This document shows, piece by piece, positions 34,758-43,780 of a stretch of DNA of 64,000 bases. The position numbers were made by a program, and so were the translations under genes. The notes under the pieces were generated by a model. That model saw only the letters and a program-made list of their open reading frames with translations. It was not told the DNA's origin and made no database searches. Source of the stretch: Hydrogenophaga sp. (lineage in GTDB: Bacteria > Pseudomonadota > Gammaproteobacteria > Burkholderiales > Burkholderiaceae_C); NCBI RefSeq assembly GCF_011772445.1, contig NZ_WVZN01000005.1, positions 186,232-250,231 of the forward strand, given 5' to 3'. The first letter of the stretch is position 1, and the number at the start of each line of letters is the position of its first letter.

Positions 34758-35472
34758 CTGTGGCCTGCAGCACGTCCTCATCGCGCGTCGCCGCGCCCAG
34801 GCGCTCACCTGCCCGCGAGCACACGGTCGACAGGCCGTTGTAGACCGTCTCGCCCTCGCGCCCACAGGCGTTCGCATAGGCGATCGCCACGCCAAAGCGC
34901 CGCGCCGCCTCCGGCAGGCGCGTGCGTTGCACCTGGTCGTAGCCGACCATGTTGGCCGTCGGCACCAGCACCGCGTGCGCGCCGGCGTCGGCGAGTTGTC
35001 GCAGCGGTTCGTCGTGCTCCACGTCGAAACAGATCAACAGGCCCAGGCGCCAGCCGCGCCAGTCGAACCAGGCCGGCGGCGCGCTGCCTGGCGTGAAGCG
35101 CAGCGTGTCCCCGTCGCCGAAGAGGTGGGTCTTGCGGTGCACCGCGAGCAGCGCGCCGGTCCCATCGATCGCCGCGGCGCTGTTGAAAGGGCGTGCTTCC
35201 TTGTTGGCTTCGGGCCAGCCCGTGACGATGCCGATGCGGTGGCGCCGCGCGATGCCGCGCACCGCCTGCAACAGCGGGCCGTCGGCTGTCTCGGCGTGCG
35301 CGATCAGTCGCTCCGGGGCGATGAGGTAACCCGTGAGGAACATCTCGGGCGTGACGAGCCAGTGCGCGCCCCGCGCGGCGGCCTCGCGCGAGGCGCTGTC
35401 GAGACGCGCCAGCGCCTCGGTGCTGTCGGCCGGGTGGGCCGTCTGCCAGAGCGCCAGGCGCAGCGGCTCCAT
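34714..35472 (-). CDS. davA: 5-aminovaleramide amidase (carbon–nitrogen hydrolase)
   Basis: A 252-residue nitrilase-superfamily amidase with the complete triad E43 (VTPEMFLTGY), K114 (VHRKTHLFGD) and C148 (LLICFDVEHDEP). It should hydrolyse 5-aminovaleramide to 5-aminovalerate and ammonia, the second step of the delta-aminovalerate route of lysine degradation. The assignment rests on the family pattern, its resemblance to Pseudomonas DavA, and its position four bases after davB. The 3' end overlaps the convergent LysR gene by 44 bases. Confidence 0.85.
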   Translation of the reverse strand: MEPLRLALWQTAHPADSTEALARLDSASREAAARGAHWLVTPEMFLTGYLIAPERLIAHAETADGPLLQAVRGIARRHRIGIVTGWPEANKEARPFNSAAAIDGTGALLAVHRKTHLFGDGDTLRFTPGSAPPAWFDWRGWRLGLLICFDVEHDEPLRQLADAGAHAVLVPTANMVGYDQVQRTRLPEAARRFGVAIAYANACGREGETVYNGLSTVCSRAGERLGAATRDEDVLQATVTFPTSTPPARTRA

Positions 35473-35476
35473 GGCC

Positions 35477-37138
35477 TCAATCGCTCAGCGCCACCGGCCC
35501 CATGCCGGGCCAGGCCTCGCAAGGCCCAGGGTTGTCCGCGTGGCTCGCGCCGCCCAGGTGGCGCACCATGCCCGCCACCGCGTTCAGCGCGGTCTGAACC
35601 GCGCCCTCCACCCAGGCCGGGGTGAAGGACACGTCGTCGCCCGCGATGAAGAGGCCGCGCTCGGCTTCGGGCAAGGCGTCCTGCATGAAGTGGCCAAACA
35701 TGCGGTGGTTGTAGCGGTAGTGGCCCGGCAGCGCGCCCTTGAAGGCGCCGAGGAAGTAGGGATCGGCCTCCCAGGACACGCTGATCGGGTCGCCGATGAC
35801 GTGGCTGGCGATGTCCACGTCGGGGTAGATCCGCTTCAGCGCCGACAAGGCGAGCTGCACGCGCCGTTCGGTGGGGTGCGGCAGCATCTTCAGCGCGTCG
35901 CTCATCCAGGCGTAGCTCAGGCAGATGACGCCGGGCTTGTCGGGGCCGTTGTCGAACAGGTAGGTGCCGCGCGTGAGCCGGTCGGTCAGCGTCATGCCCA
36001 TCACCGGCCAGCCGTCGGCCTTCAGGTCGTTCCAGAACGGCCGGTCCACCATCACGAAGGTCTTGGACGACTGCATGTAGCGCGTGCGGTCCAGCGCCAT
36101 CCACAGCTTGTGCGAGAACAGCGATTCCTCCACCGCGATCTGCGTGGTGAGCAGCCAGCTCTGGCAGGTGACCAGCACGGCGGGGTAGCGGCGGGTGTTG
36201 CCGAGCACGTCGGTGACGTCGATCTGGCCATGCGGCGCACGCGCGATGGCGGCCACGCCCGGGCGGGGCGCGCCGCTGTGCAGGCCGGCGAGCGAGGTAC
36301 CGGCGCCCCAATGCCCGTGCGCCTTCGCCTCGGGTGCGTGCTGCCACAGGCCCTGTGGCACCTGCTGCACGCCGCCGACCACCAGGTGCTGGTTCTCGTC
36401 GCAGCCCGTGAGCACCACGCGCAGGATCTCCAGCATGGAGTTGGGAAAGTCCGAGTCCCAGCCGCCGGTGCCGAAGCCGACCTGGCCGAAGACCTCGCGG
36501 TGGTGGAAGGACAGGCGCTGGAAGGCGCGCGATTGCGCGACGAAGTCGTAGAAGGTGCGGTCGTCCCAGAGCGGCACCAGGCGGTCCCACAAGGCCTTCA
36601 GGCGCGGCACGTCGCGCTCGCGCAGGGCGTCCTGCAGTTCCCCGAAGCCCGCGCCTTCTTCCAGCGCGTCGGCCCAGGCGGCAGCCACCTCGCTGAAGAG
36701 CGGCGGCAGGTCGGCCAGGGTGCGCGCGCGGTGCGTGCGGCCTTCCAGGTCGATCACGGTGCAGCCGGCCGCGGGGGTGAGCGGATTGGGGAAGGGTGTC
36801 GTCGCCAGGCCCAGGCGGTCGACGTAGTGGAAGAAGGCCGTGCCGGAGCGTGGGAAGCGCATGCCGCCCAGCTCGGCCACCACGCCCTGGCCGCCCTCGA
36901 AGGCCTGCGAGCGCAGCCGCCCGCCCAGTCGCGAGGCCTCGTACACCACGGGCTTGAGGCCCAGTTTCATCAGCTCGAACGCGGCGGTCAGGCCCGCCAT
37001 GCCCGCGCCGACGATGGCGACCTCGGCACCCAGCAGGTCGCGCGGCACCTTGCCCAGGCCCGCGGGGTGGCGCAGCCAGTCGTCGTAGGCGAAGGGAAAG
37101 TCGGGGCCGAAGACGGTGACGGGTTTCGACGAGGGCAT
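35477..37138 (-). CDS. davB: L-lysine 2-monooxygenase
   Basis: A 553-residue FAD enzyme of the flavin monoamine-oxidase fold that oxidatively decarboxylates L-lysine to 5-aminovaleramide. The start TVFGPDFPFAYDDW, the FAD motif VAIVGAGMAGLTAAFELMK (residues ~40–58), VVYEASRLGGRLRSQAFEGG, AELGGMRFPRSGTAFFHYVD, VGFGTGGWDSDFPNSMLEI and the C-terminal FIAGDDVSFTPAWVEGAVQT track Pseudomonas DavB closely along the whole length, as I recall that sequence. Tryptophan 2-monooxygenase (IaaM) is the nearest alternative, but the downstream davA and upstream lysE favour lysine. Seven bases separate it from lysE. Confidence 0.9.
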   Translation of the reverse strand: MPSSKPVTVFGPDFPFAYDDWLRHPAGLGKVPRDLLGAEVAIVGAGMAGLTAAFELMKLGLKPVVYEASRLGGRLRSQAFEGGQGVVAELGGMRFPRSGTAFFHYVDRLGLATTPFPNPLTPAAGCTVIDLEGRTHRARTLADLPPLFSEVAAAWADALEEGAGFGELQDALRERDVPRLKALWDRLVPLWDDRTFYDFVAQSRAFQRLSFHHREVFGQVGFGTGGWDSDFPNSMLEILRVVLTGCDENQHLVVGGVQQVPQGLWQHAPEAKAHGHWGAGTSLAGLHSGAPRPGVAAIARAPHGQIDVTDVLGNTRRYPAVLVTCQSWLLTTQIAVEESLFSHKLWMALDRTRYMQSSKTFVMVDRPFWNDLKADGWPVMGMTLTDRLTRGTYLFDNGPDKPGVICLSYAWMSDALKMLPHPTERRVQLALSALKRIYPDVDIASHVIGDPISVSWEADPYFLGAFKGALPGHYRYNHRMFGHFMQDALPEAERGLFIAGDDVSFTPAWVEGAVQTALNAVAGMVRHLGGASHADNPGPCEAWPGMGPVALSD

Positions 37139-37145
37139 GGAGGGC

Positions 37146-37772
37146 TCAGAAGAGGGAGCTGAGCAGCCAGAAGGCCGTGCCCCACATCATGAGCGCAACC
37201 AGCCCGTCCAGCACGCGCCAGATGTGCAGCGAGTTGAGCCGGCGGCCGGCCCAGAAGGCGGCGGCGCCCAGGCCGGTGAACCAGATCAGCGAGCCGGTGG
37301 CCGCGCCCAGGCCGAAGACCTCGCTCGCCGGGCCATAGGCCAGCGAGGCGGTGCCGATCAGCACGGCGGTGTCCAGCCAGGCGTGCGGGTTGAGCCAGGA
37401 AAAGGCCAGCGCCGAGAACACGGCCTGGCGGCGCGTGGTGGGCGCAGGCGCCAGCGGCTGGCCCTCCAGCCCGCGCGCCGCGGGCGAACGGAAGCGCTGA
37501 AAGGCCTGCCAACCGTAGACCGCCAGGAACAGCACGCCCGCGCCGATGAGCGCGCCCTGGAGCTTGTCCGACAGGCCACCGAGTTGGGCCAGGCCCAGCA
37601 CGCCCAGGCCGATGAGCGCGACGTCGGAGAGGGCGCACAGCGCCACCGTGAGCCACAGGTGCTGGCGTTGCAGGCCCATGCGCAGCACGTGCGCGTTCTG
37701 CGGGCCGATGGCCATGATCAGCGACAGGCTCAGCACCATGCCGGCGGAAAAGACGGGAAAGCTCAGGCTCAT
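37146..37772 (-). CDS. lysE: LysE/ArgO-family basic amino acid exporter
   Basis: A 208-residue inner-membrane exporter with about six hydrophobic helices. The hallmark LysE/ArgO segment SLIMAIGPQNAHVLRMGLQR follows the first helix, and AFSWLNPHAWLDTAVLIG carries the conserved NPHAxLD motif. Start MSLSFPVFSAG is chosen over an open 27-codon extension. It is the first gene of lysE–davB–davA and diverges from a LysG/ArgP-type regulator, the standard arrangement for lysine/arginine export control. Confidence 0.92.
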   Translation of the reverse strand: MSLSFPVFSAGMVLSLSLIMAIGPQNAHVLRMGLQRQHLWLTVALCALSDVALIGLGVLGLAQLGGLSDKLQGALIGAGVLFLAVYGWQAFQRFRSPAARGLEGQPLAPAPTTRRQAVFSALAFSWLNPHAWLDTAVLIGTASLAYGPASEVFGLGAATGSLIWFTGLGAAAFWAGRRLNSLHIWRVLDGLVALMMWGTAFWLLSSLF

Positions 37773-37838
37773 GCGGGTCTCGGGTGGGGTGACAGCGGGA
37801 CGCATGGTGCCGCAAAGCCGGCTGATGTTTAATCGAGT

Positions 37839-37856
37839 TGATTCGAATTCCAATCA
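37839..37856. promoter_or_regulatory. Candidate LysG operator in the lysE–lysG intergenic region
   Basis: TGATT-N8-AATCA, an interrupted palindrome in an AT-rich patch between the divergent lysE and regulator genes, 20 bases before the regulator start. Its position fits autoregulation and activation of lysE. Binding is inferred. Confidence 0.45.
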
Positions 37857-37875
37857 CTCAAGTTTCATTTAAATC

Positions 37876-38781
37876 ATGCTGGATCCACGCCAACTCGAGG
37901 CCCTGGCCGCCGTGGTGGAGCACGGCGGTTTCGGCCCGGCCGCGCAAGCCTTGAAGCTCACCCTGGCGGCGGTCTCCTTGCGCATCAAGTCGCTGGAGGA
38001 CCAGCTCGGCCAGCGCCTGCTGGTGCGCGGCAAGCGCGTGCGCGCCACGCCCGCCGGCCAGGCCCTGCTGGGCCACGTGAAGCAGGTGCGCCTGATGGAG
38101 GCCGACCTGCTGGCCGGCCTCGTCGGCGGCGAGGCGCGCGCGGGCGAGCGCTGGCAGAGCCTGTCGGTGGCGATCAACGCCGATTCGGTGTCGAGCTGGT
38201 TTCTGCCTGGCGTGGCGCCGCTGTTGTCGCGCCAGCGCCTGCTGCTGGAGGTCGTCATCGACGACCAGGACCACACCCACGATGCCCTGAAGAGCGGCGA
38301 CGTGGTGGGCTGCGTGACCACCCGCGCCGACGCCATGCGCGGCTGCGTGGCCGAGCCCCTGGGCGTGATGCGCTACCACTGCGTGGCCACGGCGGCCGTG
38401 GCGCAGCGTTGCCGCACACCGCGCGGCGCGGTCTCGCCGCACAAGCTGCTGGCGCAGCCGGCCATCATCTTCAACCGCAAGGACGCGCTGCAGGACGCCT
38501 TCCTGGCGCAGCACATCGGCCTGCAGCAGCCGGCCTACCCGCGCCACTACGTGCCGGCGGTGGAGGCCTTCGAGACCGCGATCGAGCTGGGCATGGGCTG
38601 GGGCATGGTCCCCACGCAGCATCTGCCCAGGCACCCCAGCCTGACCGAGCTGTTGCCCGGTGCCACGGTGGACGTGGCCCTGTACTGGCAGCACTGGACG
38701 CACGAGCCGCCCTCGGCGCAGCGGCTCACGGCGGCGGTGAAGTCGGCGGCGCGCCAGCGCCTGGCGCCGATGGCTGTCTGA
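37876..38781 (+). CDS. lysG: LysG/ArgP-type LysR regulator of lysine export and catabolism
   Basis: A 301-residue LysR protein of the ArgP/LysG subfamily. It opens LDPRQLEALAAVVEHGGFGP, followed by LKLTLAAVSLRIKSLEDQLGQRLLVR, and the effector domain has LSVAINADSVSSWFLPGVAP, typical of ArgP. In Corynebacterium and E. coli these proteins activate lysE/argO when lysine or arginine is high. Divergent position from lysE supports the same role here, with davB and davA probably in the regulon. The overlapping long reverse frames are not genes. Confidence 0.9.
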   Translation: MLDPRQLEALAAVVEHGGFGPAAQALKLTLAAVSLRIKSLEDQLGQRLLVRGKRVRATPAGQALLGHVKQVRLMEADLLAGLVGGEARAGERWQSLSVAINADSVSSWFLPGVAPLLSRQRLLLEVVIDDQDHTHDALKSGDVVGCVTTRADAMRGCVAEPLGVMRYHCVATAAVAQRCRTPRGAVSPHKLLAQPAIIFNRKDALQDAFLAQHIGLQQPAYPRHYVPAVEAFETAIELGMGWGMVPTQHLPRHPSLTELLPGATVDVALYWQHWTHEPPSAQRLTAAVKSAARQRLAPMAV

Positions 38782-38785
38782 GGTC

Positions 38786-38986
38786 TCAGGCGCCCTGCCG
38801 GCGGCCGGCGCCGTGCTGACGCAGCCGGGCGTGCAGGCGCTGTGAACTGCGCGCCAGGCGCGCGGCGGCGTCGCGCTGCATGCGCGCCCAGACGGCGTCC
38901 GCGTCGCGCCAGAAATCCGCCATGGCGTGGGCGCGCAGGGCGGCGGCGCGGGCTTCGTGCAGGCACAGGGGCGATTCGGTGGGCAT
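38786..38986 (-). CDS. Small helical hypothetical protein
   Basis: A 66-residue protein, MPTESPLCLHEARAAALRAH… ending HGAGRRQGA, strongly helical and rich in Ala and Arg. A CCGGAG ribosome-binding site stands 6 bases before the ATG. The frame is open upstream, so the start is set by the Shine–Dalgarno. It is convergent with lysG, 4 bases apart, and divergent from the LysR gene at 39102. No function can be assigned; similar small Arg-rich proteins occur in Burkholderiales. Confidence 0.6.
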   Translation of the reverse strand: MPTESPLCLHEARAAALRAHAMADFWRDADAVWARMQRDAAARLARSSQRLHARLRQHGAGRRQGA

Positions 38987-39101
38987 GGCGGGCTCCGGTG
39001 GGTGGCGGTGCTTGAACAATAGGAGTGGTGCAGAGGCTTGGAAACGCCTGCAGAAGCCAATTGGTGTTGCAGAAACTGCACAAGCAGCCGAGCATGGCGT
39101 C

Positions 39102-40019
39102 ATGAAGCTGGACTTGGACGACGCCGAACTCTTCCTGCGCATCGCCGAACTGGGCTCGCTGTCGGCCGCTGCCCGCGAGCGGGACCTGCCGGTGAGCCAG
39201 GTCTCGCGCGCGCTGGCGCGGCTGGAGGCGCGCTGCGGCGCGCGGCTGATGCACCGCAGCACCCACAGCCTGAGCCTGACGGACGAAGGCGACACCTTCG
39301 CCGGCCACGCGCGCCGACTGCTGGAGACGCGCGACGAACTGGCGGCCAGCTTCGCCCGCCAGCGCGCCGGCCCCAGTGGCTGGGTGCGCGTCAGCGTGAG
39401 CCCCGTGCTGGCCGAAACGGTGATTGCGCCCAGCCTGCCCTCCCTGCACGAGCGCCACCCCCAGCTGCAGCTGGAGGTGATGGCCGACGACCGCATCAGC
39501 GACATGGCGCGCGATGGGGTGGACATCGCGGTGCGCACCGGCACGGCGCACAGCGATCAGCTCATCGCGCTTCCGCTGGCGGAGCACGGGCGCCGTCTGT
39601 GCGCGGCGCCCGGCTACCTGGCCCGCTTCGGCACCCCGCGCCACCCGGACGAGCTGTCGCAGCACCGCCTCATCACGCACAGTGTCAATGCCGTGCTGAA
39701 CCGCTGGCCCTATGCCGCGGGCAAGGGCTACGCGCGCGGGGCGGTGTATCAGGCGCGCGGCCACACGCGCAGCGACAACTCGGCCGTCACCATGGCGTTG
39801 GCGCTGCAGGGGGCAGGCATTGCGCGGCTCAACGACCTGCTCTCTCGCGAGCACATGGCCCGCGGCGCGCTGGTGCCCGTGCTGGATGACTGGTTCGACC
39901 GCAGCCGCGTGCCCATCGTCGCCGTGATGCTGCCCGAGCGTCACCGTCTGCCCAAGCTGCGTGCCTGCATCGATCACTGGCGCGACTGGCTGGCCGGGCG
40001 CGTTCGTGCCCCCACCTAA
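39102..40019 (+). CDS. LysR-family transcriptional regulator
   Basis: A 305-residue LysR regulator. HTH: DLDDAELFLRIAELGSLSAAARERDLPVSQVSRALARLEARCG. Effector domain: WVRVSVSPVLAETVIAPSLP, ISDMARDGVDIAVRTGTAHS. The frame is open well upstream of the ATG at 39102 chosen here (MKLDLDDAELF). It sits 9 bases before argS on the same strand, but a regulatory link with argS is unlikely; the target is unknown. Confidence 0.88.
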   Translation: MKLDLDDAELFLRIAELGSLSAAARERDLPVSQVSRALARLEARCGARLMHRSTHSLSLTDEGDTFAGHARRLLETRDELAASFARQRAGPSGWVRVSVSPVLAETVIAPSLPSLHERHPQLQLEVMADDRISDMARDGVDIAVRTGTAHSDQLIALPLAEHGRRLCAAPGYLARFGTPRHPDELSQHRLITHSVNAVLNRWPYAAGKGYARGAVYQARGHTRSDNSAVTMALALQGAGIARLNDLLSREHMARGALVPVLDDWFDRSRVPIVAVMLPERHRLPKLRACIDHWRDWLAGRVRAPT

Positions 40020-40028
40020 AATCGCCCG

Positions 40029-41702
40029 ATGCTCCAGATCCAACAAGACCTGCTCGCGGCCCTGCGCGACGAGCTGGAAAAACTCAGCCCCGGCGCGGGC
40101 GAGAAGGCCGCCTTCGAGTCGCCCAAGGTGGCGGCCCATGGCGATTTCGCCGTGACGGCGGCCATGCAGCTGGCCAAGCCGCTCAGGCTCAACCCGCGCG
40201 CCGTGGGCGAGCAGCTGCGCGCCGCTCTGCTGGCGCAGCCGGCCTTCGAGCGCTGGGTCGAGGCGATCGAGATCGCCGGCCCGGGCTTCATCAACATCCG
40301 CTTGAAGCCCGAGGCCAAGCAGCAGGTGGTGCACGAGGTGCTGGGCGCGGGCGAACGCTTCGGCGTCCAGCCGGGCAACGGTCAGCGCCTCATGGTCGAG
40401 TTCGTCTCTGCCAATCCCACGGGCCCGCTGCACGTGGGCCACGGCCGCCAGGCCGCGCTGGGCGACGCCATCTGCAACCTGTACCAGACCCAGGGCTGGG
40501 ATGTGCACCGCGAGTTCTATTACAACGACGCGGGCGTGCAGATCAACACCCTGGCCACGTCCACGCAACTGCGCGCGCAGGGCGTGAAGCCCGGCGACGC
40601 CAACTGGCCCGAGGCCGCCTACAACGGGGACTACATCCAGGACATCGCGAACGATTTCCTCGCGAAGAAGACCGTGAAGGCCGATGACCGCGAGTTCACG
40701 GCCAGCGGCGATGCGAACGACCTCGATGGCATCCGCCAGTTCGCCGTGGCCTACCTGCGCCATGAGCAGGACCTGGATCTGCAGGCTTTCGCCGTCAGGT
40801 TCGACCACTACTACCTCGAGTCCAGCCTGTACACCAGCGGTCGCGTCGAGGCCGCGGTGAACCGGCTCATCGCCAACGGCAAGACCTACGAGCAGGACGG
40901 CGCGCTGTGGCTGCGCACCACCGACTACGGCGACGACAAGGACCGCGTGATGCGCAAGTCCGACGGCTCGTACACCTACTTCGTGCCCGACGTGGCGTAC
41001 CACATCGCCAAGTGGGAACGCGGCTTCAGCAAGGTCATCAACATCCAGGGCACCGACCACCACGGCACCATCGCGCGCGTGCGCGCCGGCCTGCAGGCGG
41101 CCGACGTGGGCATTCCCGCCGGCTACCCCGACTACGTGCTCCACACCATGGTGCGCGTGGTGCGCGGCGGGCAGGAGGTGAAGATCAGCAAGCGCGCGGG
41201 CAGCTACGTCACGCTGCGCGACCTCATCGAATGGACCAGCAAGGACGCGGTGCGCTTCTTCCTGCTCAGCCGCAAGCCCGACACCGAGTACACCTTCGAT
41301 GTCGACCTGGCCGTGCAGCAGAACAACGACAACCCGGTCTACTACGTGCAGTACGCGCACGCGCGCATCTGCTCGGTGCTGGCCGGCTGGGGTGGCGACG
41401 TGGCCACGCTGGCGGGGGCCAATCTGTCCGCGCTGGACACGCCGGCCGCCCAGGCCCTGATGCGCCAGATCGCCAGGTACCCCGAGATGCTCACCGCCGC
41501 CGCGCGCGACTTCGCGCCGCACGACGTGACCTTCTACCTGCGCGAGCTTGCCGCGAGTTACCACAGTTACTACGACGCTGAACGCATCCTGGTCGATGAT
41601 GAAGCGGTCAAGCGCGCGCGCCTGGCGCTCGTCGCGGCCACGCGGCAGGTGCTGCACAATGGCCTGGCCGTGCTGGGCGTGAGCGCGCCGCAGAAGATGT
41701 AA
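40029..41702 (+). CDS. argS: Arginyl-tRNA synthetase
   Basis: A 557-residue class I aminoacyl-tRNA synthetase charging tRNA-Arg. The HIGH motif is HVGH at residues 135–138 within [20 protein letters not shown], and the KMSKS-equivalent is KISK at 385–388. The C-terminal DALR anticodon-binding domain ends in [21 protein letters not shown]. It is followed by a SPOR protein and dsbA, a gene order that recurs in Burkholderiales. Confidence 0.98.
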   Translation: MLQIQQDLLAALRDELEKLSPGAGEKAAFESPKVAAHGDFAVTAAMQLAKPLRLNPRAVGEQLRAALLAQPAFERWVEAIEIAGPGFINIRLKPEAKQQVVHEVLGAGERFGVQPGNGQRLMVEFVSANPTGPLHVGHGRQAALGDAICNLYQTQGWDVHREFYYNDAGVQINTLATSTQLRAQGVKPGDANWPEAAYNGDYIQDIANDFLAKKTVKADDREFTASGDANDLDGIRQFAVAYLRHEQDLDLQAFAVRFDHYYLESSLYTSGRVEAAVNRLIANGKTYEQDGALWLRTTDYGDDKDRVMRKSDGSYTYFVPDVAYHIAKWERGFSKVINIQGTDHHGTIARVRAGLQAADVGIPAGYPDYVLHTMVRVVRGGQEVKISKRAGSYVTLRDLIEWTSKDAVRFFLLSRKPDTEYTFDVDLAVQQNNDNPVYYVQYAHARICSVLAGWGGDVATLAGANLSALDTPAAQALMRQIARYPEMLTAAARDFAPHDVTFYLRELAASYHSYYDAERILVDDEAVKRARLALVAATRQVLHNGLAVLGVSAPQKM

Positions 41703-41709
41703 GAGCACC

Positions 41710-42405
41710 ATGAGCAAGAAATCCTCCTCCTCCAAGTCGTCGTCGCGCAGCAGCCTGGGCGGCACGCTGGTGGGCTTCATCGTCGGCCTGCTGGTCGGTC
41801 TGGCGGCGGCCCTGGCCGTGGCGGTCTACGTCACGCGCGTGCCAGTGCCCTTCGTCGATCGCGGCCTCTCGCGCAGCGCCGAGGACGATGCCAAGGAAGC
41901 CGAGCGCAACAAGGGCTGGAACCCCAACCGCGGCGTCAGCGGTATGCCGTCCGCGCCACCCGCCACGCCGGGCGCCGCGCCGGGCACCGAGGGCGCCATC
42001 TCCGTGCCGCCCGCCGACGGCCGCACCCTGCCGCCCGCTGGTACCGCGCCGGCGCCAAGCGATCCTCTGGGTGACCTGGCCCGCTCCCGCACCGCCCAGC
42101 CCGCGCCCGCCTCGCCCGGTGCCGCACCGGGGGCCGCGCCCGCCGAAGCCCCCGCTCCGGGCGCCGACCCCTACACCTACTTCGTGCAGGCCGGTGCCTT
42201 CCGCAACGCACCCGACGCCGAAGCCCAGCGCGCGCGACTGGCCATGCTGGGCATCTCCGCGACGGTGGACGAGCGTGAACAGGCCGGGCGCACCCTCTAC
42301 CGCGTGCGCGTGGGCCCCTTCGCCCAGAAGGCCCTGGCCGACCTGACCATCGAGCAGTTGCAGGTCAACGGGGTCGAGTCGGCCCTGGTGCGCGTGCAGC
42401 GCTGA
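41710..42405 (+). CDS. SPOR-domain membrane protein (FtsN-like)
   Basis: A 231-residue bitopic protein. A Ser/Lys-rich cytoplasmic N-terminus is followed by one transmembrane helix (residues ~17–42, LGGTLVGFIVGLLVGLAAAL), a long Pro/Ala-rich periplasmic linker, and a C-terminal SPOR domain (YFVQAGAFRNAPDAEAQRAR, LYRVRVGPFAQKALADL) that binds denuded septal peptidoglycan. It starts 7 bases after argS. The role is presumably in cell division, as for FtsN. Confidence 0.92.
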   Translation: MSKKSSSSKSSSRSSLGGTLVGFIVGLLVGLAAALAVAVYVTRVPVPFVDRGLSRSAEDDAKEAERNKGWNPNRGVSGMPSAPPATPGAAPGTEGAISVPPADGRTLPPAGTAPAPSDPLGDLARSRTAQPAPASPGAAPGAAPAEAPAPGADPYTYFVQAGAFRNAPDAEAQRARLAMLGISATVDEREQAGRTLYRVRVGPFAQKALADLTIEQLQVNGVESALVRVQR

Positions 42406-42472
42406 GCCGGCGCGGGAACTTCCCGCGCTTCGCCCGGCCCAAGCGCTGGTTCAACCCCTGGAGTGCCGTCTC

Positions 42473-43093
42473 ATGCTTCGCCGCGATTTCGCCCTGTCCC
42501 TGCTCGCCACCGGCGCCAGCCTGCCGGCCCTGGCCCAACGGATCGCTCCCAAAGAGGGCACCGAATACGTGCGCCTGGGCAAACCCGTGCCCGTGGAAGC
42601 GCCGGCAGGCCAGATCGAGGTGGTCGAGTTCTTTGCCTACTCGTGCATCCACTGCTTCAACTTCGAGCCGCTGCTGGAAGACTGGGACAAGCGCAAGCCC
42701 GGTGGCACCGTGCTGCGCCGCGTGCCGGTGGCCTTCAGCCCGGCCTTCGTGCCCATGCAGCGCCTGTACTACACGCTGGAGGCCATGAACCTCGTCGAAC
42801 GCCTGCACACCCAGGTGTTCAAGGCCATCCACGTCGACCGCCAGCCGCTGACCACGCCGGGGCCGATCACCGACTGGGTGGCCAGACAGGGCGTGGACCG
42901 GGCGAAGTTTTCGGAGATCTTCAACCACGCCGACACCTTGAAGAAGGCCCAGCACGCGGCCTTGCTGCAGGATGTCTACGGCGTGGAGGGCACGCCCGCC
43001 CTGGGCGTGGCCGGCCGCTTCTACATCCCCGGCCAGGGCCCCAAAACGCTGACCATCGCCAACTACCTCATCGGCGAAGCCAAAAAAGGCTGA
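42473..43093 (+). CDS. dsbA: Thiol:disulfide interchange protein DsbA
   Basis: A 206-residue periplasmic oxidase that introduces disulfides into exported proteins. A signal peptide (LLATGASLPALAQ) precedes the thioredoxin fold. The active site is C58-I-H-C61 rather than the usual CPHC; CIHC and CVHC variants are known in other betaproteobacteria. The cis-Pro loop is VEGTPALGV. It follows the SPOR gene by 67 bases. Confidence 0.93.
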   Translation: MLRRDFALSLLATGASLPALAQRIAPKEGTEYVRLGKPVPVEAPAGQIEVVEFFAYSCIHCFNFEPLLEDWDKRKPGGTVLRRVPVAFSPAFVPMQRLYYTLEAMNLVERLHTQVFKAIHVDRQPLTTPGPITDWVARQGVDRAKFSEIFNHADTLKKAQHAALLQDVYGVEGTPALGVAGRFYIPGQGPKTLTIANYLIGEAKKG

Positions 43094-43156
43094 GGCAGCG
43101 ACACTCGGGCGCGCGCCCTGGGTGTTTAGAATGCATGCAAGTTTCGTGCCCTTGAC

Positions 43157-43780
43157 ATGCCACACGCCCTCCCCCTGCTGCACCGCACCACCCTCGGTTT
43201 GCTGATCGCCTGCTCGTTGGCAGGCACCGCCCGGGCCGAGCAGGCCGACCGGCTCAAGCCGATGAACGCCGAGGCCGACAACCTGCGCTACGACGACGCG
43301 CGGCAGGTCAGCGTTTTCACCGGCAACGTGGTCATCACCAAGGGCACCATCGTGATCCGCGGCAATCAGGTCGAGGTGCGCCAGGACGCCCAGGGCAACC
43401 AGTTCGGCGTCGCGCAGGGCAACCTGGCGTATTTCAGGCAGAAGCGCGACGGTGTCAATGAATTCATCGAGGGTGAGGCCAGGCGCATCGAGTACGACAG
43501 CCGCGCCGACGTCGTGCGCTTCATCGGCGACGCGGTGCTGCGCCGCTACCTCGGAACCCAGCTCAACGACGAGACGCGCGGCAGTGTGATCGTCTACGAC
43601 AACCGCACCGAAGTGTTCACGGTCGACAGCAACCCGGCGGGCGCCAACCCTGGCAACCCCTCGGGGCGCGTGCGCGCCACGCTCACCCCGGTGCCGCGCG
43701 AGGGCGAGGCGGCGCCGCAGCCCACGCCCGCCCCCACGCCGCTGCGCCCATCCAATGAGCTCGGCGGAGAGCGCAAGTGA
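43157..43780 (+). CDS. lptA: Lipopolysaccharide transport periplasmic protein LptA
   Basis: A 207-residue periplasmic bridge protein of the Lpt system carrying LPS to the outer membrane. Signal peptide [13 protein letters not shown], then [34 protein letters not shown], the OstA/LptA beta-jellyroll start, and [20 protein letters not shown]. The C-terminus is a Pro-rich tail ([13 protein letters not shown]). The stop overlaps the GTG start of lptB. lptC and kdsC, usually just upstream, are replaced here by dsbA. Confidence 0.93.
   Translation: MPHALPLLHRTTLGLLIACSLAGTARAEQADRLKPMNAEADNLRYDDARQVSVFTGNVVITKGTIVIRGNQVEVRQDAQGNQFGVAQGNLAYFRQKRDGVNEFIEGEARRIEYDSRADVVRFIGDAVLRRYLGTQLNDETRGSVIVYDNRTEVFTVDSNPAGANPGNPSGRVRATLTPVPREGEAAPQPTPAPTPLRPSNELGGERK

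Noticed and set aside
38547-41780. A 1077-codon open frame on the minus strand across argS and neighbours
   Set aside because: It is antisense to argS and lysG, has shadow-like composition (His, Gln, Gly, Val rich) and no domain; argS on the plus strand is certain.
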